NCBI GenBank assembly: GCA_022563855.1
Contig: JADFMN010000002.1
Location: forward strand, 310,001-374,000
Origin: Armatimonadota bacterium
Lineage (GTDB): Bacteria > Armatimonadota > Fimbriimonadia > Fimbriimonadales > Fimbriimonadaceae
Direction: 5' to 3'
Length of the DNA stretch: 64,000 nt
In this document: piece by piece, positions 15,824-24,376 of the stretch
Position numbering within the stretch: the first letter of the stretch is position 1
How the letters are laid out: each line of letters begins with the position of its first letter
Translations under genes and position numbers: made by a program
The notes under the pieces: model-generated
What the model was told of the DNA's origin: nothing
The model's input: the letters and a program-made list of their open reading frames with translations, nothing else
The model's database searches: none

Positions 15824-16825
15824 ATGGACGTCACGGCGACGCTGGAACTCCTGGTGGGTGGCACGTCTTTGACCCAAGAGCAAGCCGCAGATCTGATGCG
15901 CCAGATCATGGCTGGCGAATTGCACGAGTCCCAGATAGCTGGGGTTCTGGTCGCGCTACGGATCAAGGGGGTGGACGCGGAGGAGCTGGCCGGGTTCGCA
16001 CGGGTAATGAAGCAGAACGCAAAGGTATTTGAAAACGACGCTCCTAACCTCGTCGATACGTGCGGCACTGGCGGCGGGCCGCCCACGTTCAACCTCTCGA
16101 CAACGGCGGCGATCATCGCTGCCGCCGCAGGCGCGAAAGTTGCCAAGCACGGCAACCGAGCGGTGACCAGCAAGTGCGGCAGCGCGGACGTGCTGGAGGA
16201 GCTTGGCGTCGAGCTGACCGGCGATATGGGGCGGTTGCAGGCAAAGTTCGCTTCTACGGGCATCGTGTTCCTGTTTGCGCCCAACCACCATCCGGCGATG
16301 CGATTCGTCGGGCCGGTTCGCAAGGCCCTGGGCGTACGCACAGTGTTCAACCAGCTCGGCCCGCTGGCCAACCCCGCCAATGCGTCGTGCCAGCTTGTTG
16401 GCGTTTACGACAGATCGCTCATCGCGCCGATGGCGGATGCGCTGAAGATTCTCGGGCTGAAAAAAGCGATGGTCGTGTGCAGCGAAGAGGGGATGGACGA
16501 GATTTCGCCGTGCGGAGTGACGTATGGCTGCCTGCTGGAAAACGGAGCGGTCAGCGAAACGGAGCTGACGCCGGAGTCGTTCGGACTGGACCCGATTCCT
16601 TTCGAAGCGCTTGCGCCGGGTGAGACGCTTGCCGACGCTGCGGCAGCCGTCCGCGAGGCGCTGACCGAACACAGGTCGATGCGGGCGCGTGCGGCCTTGC
16701 CGAACGCCGGCGCGGCGCTATACCTGGCCGGCGTTGCAAACACTCTGCAAGAGGGGGCGTCGCTCGCCAGCAGGGCAATCGAAACCGGCGCGGCAGCGGC
16801 AACATTGGACGGGCTTGTCTCATGA
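15824..16825 (+). CDS. trpD: anthranilate phosphoribosyltransferase
   Basis: 333-residue enzyme of tryptophan synthesis: anthranilate + PRPP to phosphoribosylanthranilate. The PRPP/magnesium loop DTCGTGGG is at residues 78-85, followed by KHGNRAVTSKCGSAD, FAPNHHPAM and the family motif NQLGPLANPA. Length is normal. First gene of trpDCF; its TGA overlaps the trpC ATG (ATGA at 16822-16825), implying translational coupling. trpE, trpG, trpB and trpA are not in the window. Confidence 0.97.
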   Translation: MDVTATLELLVGGTSLTQEQAADLMRQIMAGELHESQIAGVLVALRIKGVDAEELAGFARVMKQNAKVFENDAPNLVDTCGTGGGPPTFNLSTTAAIIAAAAGAKVAKHGNRAVTSKCGSADVLEELGVELTGDMGRLQAKFASTGIVFLFAPNHHPAMRFVGPVRKALGVRTVFNQLGPLANPANASCQLVGVYDRSLIAPMADALKILGLKKAMVVCSEEGMDEISPCGVTYGCLLENGAVSETELTPESFGLDPIPFEALAPGETLADAAAAVREALTEHRSMRARAALPNAGAALYLAGVANTLQEGASLASRAIETGAAAATLDGLVS

Positions 16826-17604
16826 ACGTCCTCGACCGCATCTTGCAATCCAAGCGAGATCGGCTTCCAGATCGCATGGCAAGCATGTCGCTCGATGAGG
16901 TCCGATCGCAGGCCGCCGACGCGCCGCCGACCCTCGGTTTCTTGGACGCACTATTGTCGAGCGAGCACGACGTTTCCCTCATCGCCGAGGTCAAGAAGGC
17001 CAGCCCGGTACAAGGCGTCTTGCGGGAATCGTTCGATGCTGTGGAGATCGCTCAAACTTACAAGCTGTGCGGTGCGGACTGCTTGAGCGTTCTGACCGAC
17101 GTAGAGCACTTCCAAGGCCATCCGAGCTACGTTCGGCTTTGCAGGTCTGCGACCGGCCTGCCGACTCTGCGAAAGGACTTCACGATCCACGAGTACGATG
17201 TCTACGAGGCCCGAGCCCTCGGCGCAGACGCCGTCCTGCTGATTGTCAGCGCATTGGAGCGCGCGCACCTCCAGGAACTGCTCCTGTTGGCAGGGGAGCT
17301 GGGAATGGATGCGCTGGTAGAGGCTCACTCGTTGGACGAAGCGCTCGTCGCTGTGGAGATCGGAGCCAAGCTGGTCGGGCTCAACAACCGAGATTTGGAG
17401 ACGTTCGAAGTGAACATCGAGATTGCGAGAGACGTGATTCCACAGATCGCCGGTCGAGCGACGGTCGTCAGCGAAAGCGCGCTGAACAACAACGACGACG
17501 TCCGGCTGGCGCAGGAAGCCGGCGCGAGAGCAGTCCTCATCGGCACCAGCTTTTGCACCGCGCCAGACATTGCACAGAAGGTGCGGGAAGTGATGGGCTG
17601 GTGA
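16822..17604 (+). CDS. trpC: indole-3-glycerol phosphate synthase
   Basis: 260-residue TIM-barrel enzyme that converts carboxyphenylaminodeoxyribulose phosphate to indole-3-glycerol phosphate. Catalytic Lys/Glu are seen in EVKKASPVQG, LRKDFTIHEYD and VEAHSLDEA; GLNNRDLETF and VVSESAL/GTSF form the phosphate-binding end. Middle gene of trpDCF, overlapping both neighbours by four bases. It is not fused to trpF as in enterobacteria. Confidence 0.97.
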   Translation: MNVLDRILQSKRDRLPDRMASMSLDEVRSQAADAPPTLGFLDALLSSEHDVSLIAEVKKASPVQGVLRESFDAVEIAQTYKLCGADCLSVLTDVEHFQGHPSYVRLCRSATGLPTLRKDFTIHEYDVYEARALGADAVLLIVSALERAHLQELLLLAGELGMDALVEAHSLDEALVAVEIGAKLVGLNNRDLETFEVNIEIARDVIPQIAGRATVVSESALNNNDDVRLAQEAGARAVLIGTSFCTAPDIAQKVREVMGW

Positions 17605-18203
17605 CACGGATCAAAATCTGCGGCTTGCGTCGTCGATCAGACGCGGAGGTCGCCATTGAGTGCGGCGCGGATGCTCTCGGGTTCGTGATGGAGCTGACCA
17701 GCCCCAGGAGGATCACGGCGATAGAGCTGGGCGAGATGGCCGATACCGTCCCGCCGTTCGTTTTTGCGGTCGGCGTCTACGGCCGGTATGCGCCGGCGGA
17801 GCACGCGCCGTTCTTCGACGCGGTCCAGGCGATAGACGTAGACCAACACGTGCTGCCTGAGGGATGCCGCTCGGTTCTGACTTATCGAATGGGATCGGGT
17901 CAAGACTTGCCGGATCTCGCCTCTGTCGACGCGCTGCTGATCGATTCGTTCTCGCCCGACGAATACGGCGGGACGGGCAAGCAGATCGACGTCGAGGCTG
18001 CGAGGCGGCTCATTCACGAGACGAGCCTTCCGGTCATCGTTGCCGGCGGTCTCACGCCGGACAACGTCGGCGCGGTCGTCCGCGCTCTTCGGCCCTTTGC
18101 CGTCGACGTCAGCAGCGGAGTGGAAGAGGAGCCTGGGATCAAGAGCGCAGACCTGATCGCTGCATTTGTGGCCGCAGTTCGCGAGGCCGACGACTCGGAA
18201 TAG
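17601..18203 (+). CDS. trpF: phosphoribosylanthranilate isomerase
   Basis: 200-residue TIM-barrel isomerase of tryptophan synthesis. Starts at GTG 17601 overlapping the trpC TGA (GTGA). RIKICGLRR carries the catalytic Cys, ADALGFVM follows, LLIDSF holds the catalytic Asp, and VIVAGGLTPDNV plus VDVSSGVEEEPGIKS form the phosphate-binding end. Standard length. Last gene of trpDCF. Confidence 0.96.
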   Translation: MTRIKICGLRRRSDAEVAIECGADALGFVMELTSPRRITAIELGEMADTVPPFVFAVGVYGRYAPAEHAPFFDAVQAIDVDQHVLPEGCRSVLTYRMGSGQDLPDLASVDALLIDSFSPDEYGGTGKQIDVEAARRLIHETSLPVIVAGGLTPDNVGAVVRALRPFAVDVSSGVEEEPGIKSADLIAAFVAAVREADDSE

Positions 18204-18299
18204 CAAGGGGAATTGTCGCGATGTATCTGAACCGAGGCACGATTATTGCGCTGCACTCGTTGGAAACATACGGCGGGTTACCTCCCAGGTCGCGCAAGT

Positions 18300-18340
18300 T
18301 GCCTGTAGGTATACTCGCACCCGCAATTATACCGGAGGCA
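18300..18340 (+). promoter_or_regulatory. hairpin that can mask the ribosome site of the ABC transporter gene
   Basis: TGCCT (18300-18304) pairs with AGGCA (18336-18340) and GGTATA (18308-18313) with TATACC (18328-18333). The 3' arm includes the ribosome site GGAGG (18334-18338) of the gene starting at 18349. TATACT (18310-18315) in the 5' arm could instead be a -10 box, in which case the mRNA would begin after the 5' arm. Confidence 0.35.
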
Positions 18341-18348
18341 GAAACCGA

Positions 18349-19344
18349 TTGAGCCTGGCAATAGAAACGAAGAATTTGACCAAAACGTATAACGTCGGCG
18401 GTGGGAAAACCCGCGATGTCGTCGACAATTTGAACCTCGAAGTGAGGACTGGCGAGATATTCGGCTTCTTAGGACCGAACGGCGCTGGCAAGACGACGAC
18501 GATCAAGATTCTTCTCGGCATCATCAGGGCGACCTCGGGTGAGGCGTACGTGCTCGACAAGGTGGCCGGCGATGTCGAAGCGCACAGGCGCCTCAGCTAT
18601 CTGCCGGAAAAGCCTTACTACTACGAGCACATGACGGGCTTGGAGATCATCTCGTTTTACGCCTCGCTATTTGGCATCAAGGACATCGACCTTTGCAAGT
18701 CGCTCTTAGAAAGGGTCAATTTGGCAGATGATATGAACCGACCGATCGCTCAGTACTCCAGGGGCATGCAACAACGGATCGGTTTGGCTCAAAGTCTCAT
18801 CAACGACCCCGAGTTGCTGTTCTTGGACGAGCCGACTGCCGGGCTTGATCCGATCGCGCACATCGACATCCGCAACCTGATCCTGCAGTTCAGGGAAGAT
18901 GGCAAGACGGTGTTCATCTCTAGCCACGAACTGAGCGACATCGAGAGAATCTGCGACCGCGTCGCCATAATCAACCACGGGGTCGTGATCAAACAGGGCG
19001 AGTTGGACGAGCTTCTGGCTGGCGGTAGGATCGAGATCACGGCAAGCGGGCTCGCGCAGGAGAAGGCGAAGGCGATGAACTTTCCCGATACGATCGTTTC
19101 GGTAAGCGGCAACCGCGTGATCGTGGACATGCCGGATTCCGAGGACGCCGACGCAGCGATCGAACTGATGCGCTCTGCCGGCGGCAAAATCATAAGCGTC
19201 ATACCGCGGCGCAGACGGCTGGAAGATCTGTTCCTAGAATCCGTGGGTGCGTCTTTTGTCAAGGGCGGCGCATTCGGAAGAAGCGCCGATGCGGTGAAAG
19301 AGAAAGAAGCAGATGAAGACGAGAGGGACGAGGTGAAGGCTTGA
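18349..19344 (+). CDS. ABC transporter ATP-binding protein
   Basis: 331-residue ATPase of an ABC-2-type exporter. Walker A GPNGAGKT (residues 42-49), signature YSRGMQQRIGLAQ, Walker B LLFLDEPTAGLDP and switch His in ISSHEL. The C-terminal third, after NHGVVIKQG, resembles the accessory domain of NatA/CcmA-like ATPases and ends in a charged tail. TTG 18349 has GGAGG ten bases upstream; the frame is open earlier but translates into non-protein-like sequence. The stop overlaps the permease start. The substrate is not shown by sequence. Confidence 0.92.
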   Translation: MSLAIETKNLTKTYNVGGGKTRDVVDNLNLEVRTGEIFGFLGPNGAGKTTTIKILLGIIRATSGEAYVLDKVAGDVEAHRRLSYLPEKPYYYEHMTGLEIISFYASLFGIKDIDLCKSLLERVNLADDMNRPIAQYSRGMQQRIGLAQSLINDPELLFLDEPTAGLDPIAHIDIRNLILQFREDGKTVFISSHELSDIERICDRVAIINHGVVIKQGELDELLAGGRIEITASGLAQEKAKAMNFPDTIVSVSGNRVIVDMPDSEDADAAIELMRSAGGKIISVIPRRRRLEDLFLESVGASFVKGGAFGRSADAVKEKEADEDERDEVKA

Positions 19345-20132
19345 AGGTCATCTTTGCTATCGCAAGAACGACGGTCGGCGAGGCGATTCGGCGAAAAATC
19401 TTGTTGGTCATTCTCCTGATCGGCGTCCTGTTCTTGGTCATTGCTCCGGGGCTGAACATGCTGACGGCGCGACAGGAGCAGACTGTCTTGATCAGTTTGA
19501 CCCTCGGCGTCATCCAGCTGACGAGCGCAGTGCTCGCGCTGGTTCTGACCGTCTACATGATCCCGAACGAGATCGAGCGTCGAACGATTTACACGATCCT
19601 GGCGAAACCGGTTCAGCGCTGGCAGTTCGTGATCGGCAAGTACCTCGGCGCGATCGGAGCGCTTGGACTGATGATGGCGCTCATGACGTTCACGCTGATC
19701 ATCGTGTACGCGATCATGCAGGGGGTCAGCGATATCCAGCAGTTATCGCTGCTTGCGAAAGCGCCTCTGATGTTCTTCGTCCAAATGTGCCTGCTCTCGG
19801 CTGTTGCCGTGACGTTCTCGACGTTTGTGGCGCCGATGGTCAACTTCTTCCTCTCTGGCGGCGTTTACCTGCTCGGCTCGCTGTTCAATTCGCTTCTGGA
19901 GATCATTTCTGACAGTTCGACTATGCACCCGGCTATGAAGGTGGTGGCGACGGTGCTGTCGTCGGTCGTTCCGAACTTCCAGAACTTCAATGTGCAGAAC
20001 TCCTCGATCAACGCGAGCCAGGTGATACGCGGTGAACTCGCTCACTTCGTGAACCTGACCGCGTATGGAGTGACGTACATTCTAGTCCTTCTCTTCGTCG
20101 GAATTTTGATCTTTGATCGCAGAGAGGTCTGA
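19341..20132 (+). CDS. ABC-2 type transporter permease
   Basis: 263-residue integral membrane protein with about six helices (first IRRKILLVILLIGVLFLVIA, last YILVLLFVGILIF). The motif EIERRTIYTILAKPVQRWQFVIGKYLGA is typical of ABC-2 permeases of the NatB/NosY type. TTG start at 19341 overlaps the TGA of the ATPase gene. It pairs with that ATPase as the membrane half of an exporter. Confidence 0.9.
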   Translation: MKVIFAIARTTVGEAIRRKILLVILLIGVLFLVIAPGLNMLTARQEQTVLISLTLGVIQLTSAVLALVLTVYMIPNEIERRTIYTILAKPVQRWQFVIGKYLGAIGALGLMMALMTFTLIIVYAIMQGVSDIQQLSLLAKAPLMFFVQMCLLSAVAVTFSTFVAPMVNFFLSGGVYLLGSLFNSLLEIISDSSTMHPAMKVVATVLSSVVPNFQNFNVQNSSINASQVIRGELAHFVNLTAYGVTYILVLLFVGILIFDRREV

Positions 20133-20135
20133 GCC

Positions 20136-21623
20136 ATGAAAAGCAAAGTGAAGATATTGCTTCCGATGATCGCGCTTCTGCTCGCAGCGCAAGCGATTCT
20201 ACAGCAGGCGGTCGTGTATCCGTACTGGAAGGAGAACTACGCGGTTCAGAGCGAGGGCGACTACAGTCAGCTCGCGCCCGACCAGTTGATCATGGCCGCA
20301 GCAGGTTTCCGCGAGATGATCGCCGGAATTCTATGGGTGCGCGCCGACGGATACTTCGAGACCGGCAAATACGACGCGGTTCTTCCGATGATCCGCATCG
20401 TGACGTTGTTGGACCCGAAGCAGATCGACGTTTACTCGACCGGGATGTGGCACATCGCCTACAACTTCACAGACGAAGCTCAGCGTTCAGACCGCCGGTA
20501 CGTATCGGTCGCGCTTGCCCTGGGGCAAGAGGGATCGCGGAACAACGAATACAGCTACGAACTGTTCTTCGAGACCGGTTGGCTCTGGTATCACAAGATC
20601 AATGACGGCTACGACGAGGCCGTGCTGTTGATCGAAAAGGCGAGCACTTACGATAGAGACAAACTCGAGAAACAGTATTTGGACAGCGGTATGAGCCCGG
20701 CGGAGGCGCATTTCCACGCCGAAGTAAACGGCATTCCGCCAGCGCGAAGCAACCTTCTCGGCAAGGCTTATTTGCGCGCAGGGCGCATAAAGGATGCGCT
20801 GTATTACTTGAGGAGGCGCGTTCTGGATGAAGAGGCGAAGATGAAGGGCGACATCTATAGCGATCACAGAGTTGCTCGCGATACGAACGAGAACAATTTC
20901 GACAACCTCTTGGTCCGCATGGCGCAGCGAGGTTGGTTCGCAAGGGAAGGCGGATACTATGAAGGTGGCGGATACGACACCGATCCGCCGTTCGACGTCG
21001 GCTTCAGCGCCCAGGTGACCGTCACGGATCACAAGGTGTTGCAGGTTCGCGGTACGTGGAACGTGCTTCCCGTCGGAACACGAATTCGGTTTATTCTGCG
21101 CGATGCCGACTACCCCCATGCGACCCCGGGCGGAATGGTTTGGAACCAGGGTGAAAAAGTGGAGTTCGAGCCGTCCAGGGATCGTACATTCCTTCAGGAT
21201 TCGCTCTACGTCAAGAACCAGAGGTTCACCAAGCGGATCGACATGCGTCGAGACGTCACGATGTATCCGCTGACGCGCGACGAGTACGTGCTGGAGTTCT
21301 ACTATAACCCGCGCAGCGCGCCGGACCATATCCAGGACAGGTTCGGATTCACCGGCGAAGGGATGACCGACCAACTCTACTTGAACACGCAAGTACGAGA
21401 AGACCAGCGCGTCATATTCTGTCAGATGCGGCTGACGCGCGAACAGATCTATCGCATCGGCGAGTGGTCGCTGGGACGCAAGACGCCGGTTGTGCAGACG
21501 CCGAACTTCAGGGAGGAAGGGATGTTGAATAGAAGCGCGGATATCATTCAAGTCCCAGGCTTGCGCGCGCCGAGCGCCTCAAGGTCAGAAGACGACTCCG
21601 ACGAGCCGGATACTCCGGAGTAG
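20136..21623 (+). CDS. membrane-anchored TPR-like protein linked to ABC transporter
   Basis: 495-residue protein with an N-terminal membrane anchor or signal (KILLPMIALLLAAQAILQ) and a large extracytoplasmic part. Residues ~45-230 look helical and TPR-like (ADGYFETGKYDAVLPMIRIV, SNLLGKAYLRAGRIKDALYYLRRRV). Residues ~280-450 look beta-rich (VLQVRGTWNVLPVGTRIRFIL). It begins three bases after the permease stop with GAGAGG upstream, so it is the third gene of the exporter operon and may be its periplasmic partner. No named family recognised. Confidence 0.75.
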   Translation: MKSKVKILLPMIALLLAAQAILQQAVVYPYWKENYAVQSEGDYSQLAPDQLIMAAAGFREMIAGILWVRADGYFETGKYDAVLPMIRIVTLLDPKQIDVYSTGMWHIAYNFTDEAQRSDRRYVSVALALGQEGSRNNEYSYELFFETGWLWYHKINDGYDEAVLLIEKASTYDRDKLEKQYLDSGMSPAEAHFHAEVNGIPPARSNLLGKAYLRAGRIKDALYYLRRRVLDEEAKMKGDIYSDHRVARDTNENNFDNLLVRMAQRGWFAREGGYYEGGGYDTDPPFDVGFSAQVTVTDHKVLQVRGTWNVLPVGTRIRFILRDADYPHATPGGMVWNQGEKVEFEPSRDRTFLQDSLYVKNQRFTKRIDMRRDVTMYPLTRDEYVLEFYYNPRSAPDHIQDRFGFTGEGMTDQLYLNTQVREDQRVIFCQMRLTREQIYRIGEWSLGRKTPVVQTPNFREEGMLNRSADIIQVPGLRAPSASRSEDDSDEPDTPE

Positions 21624-21630
21624 GCGCGGT

Positions 21631-21789
21631 AAAAAAAGGACAGGCGACCGAGACCGGCGGGATGCTAAGATAAGGCGTCTCGCCGGGAACTGCGCGACAG
21701 CAGTGCGGCGAACTCCGCCAGGACCGGAAGGTAGCAACGGTAAGTCGTTACTCTGGGCGACGCACCATTCCCGGCGCCTGTCCTTTTTT
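21631..21789 (+). terminator. outer inverted repeat enclosing the SRP RNA, ending in a T run
   Basis: A7-GGACAGGCG (21631-21646) is complementary to CGCCTGTCC-T6 (21775-21789). The 3' arm runs directly into six T, so closing this outer helix would serve as an intrinsic terminator with the whole SRP RNA as its loop. Confidence 0.6.
21681..21776 (+). ncRNA. ffs: signal recognition particle RNA, small bacterial (4.5S) type
   Basis: Hairpin RNA of the signal recognition particle that binds Ffh. CGCCGGGAA (21681-21689) pairs with TTCCCGGCG (21768-21776). The apical domain has the conserved core GCCAGGACCGGAAGGTAGCAACGGTAA, with its GGAA tetraloop and asymmetric loops. It lies just upstream of dnaX, a common bacterial arrangement. 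Confidence 0.9.
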
Positions 21790-21808
21790 GGCGAACGTGA
21801 ACAGCATC

Positions 21809-23419
21809 GTGTCTAATCTTGCCCTCTACCGAAAATACAGAAGCCAAACGTTCGCCGACCTCATTGGGCAGGAACACGTTGTCAAGACCCTGCAGAGCGC
21901 CATCAGGCAGAACAAGATATCGCACGCGTACCTCTTCACGGGCCCTCGCGGTACGGGCAAGACCTCCACGGCAAGGCTCCTCGCCAAGGCATTGAACTGC
22001 GAAAACGGTCCTGCTGCCGAGCCGTGCAACGAGTGCGAGGCGTGTGTGTCGATCACAAACGGCAATTGCCTCGACGTCATCGAAATGGACGCAGCGAGCG
22101 AGTCGAAAGTCGAGATGGTGCGAACAAGCGTCGTCGAGGCGAGCGAGTACATGCCGTCGTCGTGCCGCTACAGGGTGTTCATCATCGACGAGGTTCACGA
22201 CCTCTCCCCCAAGGCGTTCGACGCGCTGCTCAAGACGATCGAGGAGCCGCCCGCCCACGTCGTGTTCATTTTGGCGACCACGGAGTTCAACAAGGTTCCG
22301 ACTACCGTGCGCTCTCGGTGCCAGCGGTTCGAGTTTCACCGCGGGACCATTCCCGAAGTTGCCGGCCGACTGGAGTACGTCGCCAAAGCCGAAGGTATCG
22401 AGTACGAGCCGTCGGCGCTCGTCGCGATCGCTCGCATGTCTGACGGCGGATTTCGCGACGCGTTGACGCTCCTCGAGCAGGCGATCCTGACGAGCGACGA
22501 AAAGGTGACGCTGCAGCAGGTATACGACCAGCTCGGCCTGATCGCGGACGAATCGACGGACAAGTTGCTTGCGGCTATGAAGGCGCGAAATGTCAAGGAA
22601 ATCATAGTAGAACTTGAACAAATCTATCGCCTTGGCCGCGACCCAAGATCGATTCTGGAGTCGCTTCTCATGCGACTGGCCGATCTCACAAGAGCTTTGT
22701 ACGGCGTGGAGGTTGGGGCGTCGATCGACTCGAGCGCCGAAGCGAGCCTCGCCTCGACGTCGGCAGATCTGGGCGAAGCGGCCATCCTGAAGTACAGGTC
22801 GGAGCTGTCCCAGGCGCACCGATTCGCGCGCGATGTCACCCTCCCCAGACTTTGGCTCGAGTCGGAGTTGATCCGTATTAGCTCGCAAGGCCAAGAGCCT
22901 GCGGCTCCGGCGAAGCAGCAGCCGGTCGAAGGGCCCGCAGAGAAAGCGAAACCGTCAGAACCCGAGCCAAAAAAGGCGACGAGCGATCAGCCGAAGGTGC
23001 CTCCCGCGCCGCCGGTCGAGTCCGCGAACGGCCAGTCTGATGAAATGGTGCTTGTTGCGTCCGCTTGGGCGACAACGGTCGAAGGGCTGATGGGCCAGTA
23101 CCGGTCGGCGGGCAACAGGCTCTCGAAGAGCAAGATCATCAAGGTGAACGGCAACGTCGCTACCGTCGGATTTGATCGCAAGGTTGATGCTGACTTTTTC
23201 GACAGGAAGTTGGACGCGCAGAAGAAGGTGCTGGAGTTCTGGCGCGAGACCCCAGCCGCAAAATACGAACTGAAATTTGTGTCCCGGGCAAAGCCGTCCG
23301 GTCGTTCGACCGAGGTTGAGCAGGCGACGGTAGAATTGCCGGTGACCGGCGAACGATTGCGAGAGATGGGACATGAGGTTTTGGGCCAAGCAAAGAAGCC
23401 TGACGAGCAGCAGGACTGA
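21809..23419 (+). CDS. dnaX: DNA polymerase III subunit gamma/tau
   Basis: 536-residue clamp-loader ATPase (tau form). Walker A GPRGTGKT (residues 45-52), zinc cysteines in NCENG...CNECEAC..GNC, Walker B/DEVHD, and SRC motif TVRSRCQRFEF. After the AAA+ and helical domains (to ~residue 355) is a Pro/Ala/Glu/Lys-rich linker, then a C-terminal domain V. Start is uncertain: GTG 21809 gives the usual N-terminus SNLALYRKYR; GTG 21797 and TTG 21788 are in frame. No ribosome site is evident. A slippery A AAA AAG at 22969-22975 may yield a gamma form of ~410 residues. ybaB and recR follow. Confidence 0.95.
   Translation: MSNLALYRKYRSQTFADLIGQEHVVKTLQSAIRQNKISHAYLFTGPRGTGKTSTARLLAKALNCENGPAAEPCNECEACVSITNGNCLDVIEMDAASESKVEMVRTSVVEASEYMPSSCRYRVFIIDEVHDLSPKAFDALLKTIEEPPAHVVFILATTEFNKVPTTVRSRCQRFEFHRGTIPEVAGRLEYVAKAEGIEYEPSALVAIARMSDGGFRDALTLLEQAILTSDEKVTLQQVYDQLGLIADESTDKLLAAMKARNVKEIIVELEQIYRLGRDPRSILESLLMRLADLTRALYGVEVGASIDSSAEASLASTSADLGEAAILKYRSELSQAHRFARDVTLPRLWLESELIRISSQGQEPAAPAKQQPVEGPAEKAKPSEPEPKKATSDQPKVPPAPPVESANGQSDEMVLVASAWATTVEGLMGQYRSAGNRLSKSKIIKVNGNVATVGFDRKVDADFFDRKLDAQKKVLEFWRETPAAKYELKFVSRAKPSGRSTEVEQATVELPVTGERLREMGHEVLGQAKKPDEQQD
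22969..22975 (+). promoter_or_regulatory. probable -1 ribosomal frameshift site in dnaX
   Basis: A AAA AAG in the correct phase (codons CCA AAA AAG). Slipping to -1 reads 21 further codons to TGA at 23038-23040. This is the heptamer that generates gamma in E. coli, located in the same interdomain linker. A weak downstream stem (GGTGC 22996-23000 / GCGCC 23006-23010) is present but further away than usual. Confidence 0.6.
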
Positions 23420-23443
23420 ATTCGGTGACGACTGGAGGGATCG

Positions 23444-23776
23444 ATGAAACTACCTAAGAACTTTGGCGGAAACAGTTTGCAGCAGATGATGGCGCAGGCG
23501 CAGCAGGCGATGGCGCGCGCCAAAAACCTAGAGGTCGAGTTGAAGGAAGAGCGCATTGAAATCGACAAGGGGCCCGTGAAAGCGAGCTTCGACGGTACTG
23601 GCGAACTGCTCTCGATCAGCATTGACAAAGAGGTGCTGGACCCCGAAGACGTCGAAGCGCTCGAAGACCTGATAGTCGGCCTCGTGCGCGATGGGAGCAC
23701 CAAGGCGGCTGACCTTCGGAACGAAAAGATGAAGGCGATCATGCCGGACGTTCCCGAAGGGATGATGCCTTTCTAA
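23444..23776 (+). CDS. ybaB: YbaB/EbfC family nucleoid-associated protein
   Basis: 110-residue DNA-binding protein. The N-terminus MKLPKNFGGNSLQQMMAQAQQAMARAK is rich in Gln/Met/Ala as is typical, followed by the family core VKASFDGTGELLSISID and the helical C-terminus ending in MPDVPEGMMPF. A ribosome site (GGAGGG) precedes the ATG. The dnaX-ybaB-recR order is conserved across many bacteria, which supports the assignment. Confidence 0.94.
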   Translation: MKLPKNFGGNSLQQMMAQAQQAMARAKNLEVELKEERIEIDKGPVKASFDGTGELLSISIDKEVLDPEDVEALEDLIVGLVRDGSTKAADLRNEKMKAIMPDVPEGMMPF

Positions 23777-23782
23777 TTCGTC

Positions 23783-24376
23783 ATGCTGTTCGCCCGCCCG
23801 CTAGCAGAACTGATCGCCGAATTTGAAAAGCTGCCGGGCATCGGTCCGAAGTCGGCGCAGAGGCTGGCGTTCCACGTTCTGAGACAGCCAGAGGACGACG
23901 TGCGCAGATTCGCCGAAGCGTTGACCGTCGCAAGATCGGAGTTGCGGCTGTGCGCGACGTGCCAGAACGTGAGCGAGTCCGAGCAGTGCGAGATGTGCGG
24001 CGATCCGAGCCGCGACCGGTCGACGATCTGCGTCGTCTCAGAGCCCAGGGACATCTCGGCGATCGAGAGGACGAACGAGTATCGCGGCGTGTACCACGTG
24101 CTGCACGGAGTGCTCAGCCCAATGGACGACGTAGGCCCAGAACAGCTCAAAATCCGAGAGCTGCTGCAACGGTTGGAGGGCGACGTGAAAGAGGTCATCT
24201 TGGCGACCAACCCCACGGTCGAGGGCGACACGACGGCGCTGTACCTTGCGAAGCTCATCAAGCCGATCGGGATTCTGGTGACAAAGCTCGCGCACGGCAT
24301 GCCGGTCGGCGGCGAGCTGGACTACACCGATAGCGCGACGCTGCTGAGCGCTTTGGAGTACCGGAGGGAGATGTGA
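23783..24376 (+). CDS. recR: recombination mediator protein RecR
   Basis: 197-residue RecFOR-pathway protein. Helix-hairpin-helix KLPGIGPKSAQRLAF (residues ~16-30), a C4 zinc finger (LCATCQNV...QCEMCGDP) and a Toprim domain with CVVSEPRDISAIE and EVILATNPTVEGDTTALYL; Walker-B-like C-terminus ITKLAHGMPVGGELDYTD type. It begins six bases after ybaB and its TGA shares one base with the purD ATG. Confidence 0.97.
   Translation: MLFARPLAELIAEFEKLPGIGPKSAQRLAFHVLRQPEDDVRRFAEALTVARSELRLCATCQNVSESEQCEMCGDPSRDRSTICVVSEPRDISAIERTNEYRGVYHVLHGVLSPMDDVGPEQLKIRELLQRLEGDVKEVILATNPTVEGDTTALYLAKLIKPIGILVTKLAHGMPVGGELDYTDSATLLSALEYRREM

Noticed and set aside
21665-22894. Minus-strand frame opposite dnaX and the SRP RNA
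   Set aside because: Antisense shadow of dnaX codons in GC-rich DNA, Arg/Leu/Val-rich, no start signal.
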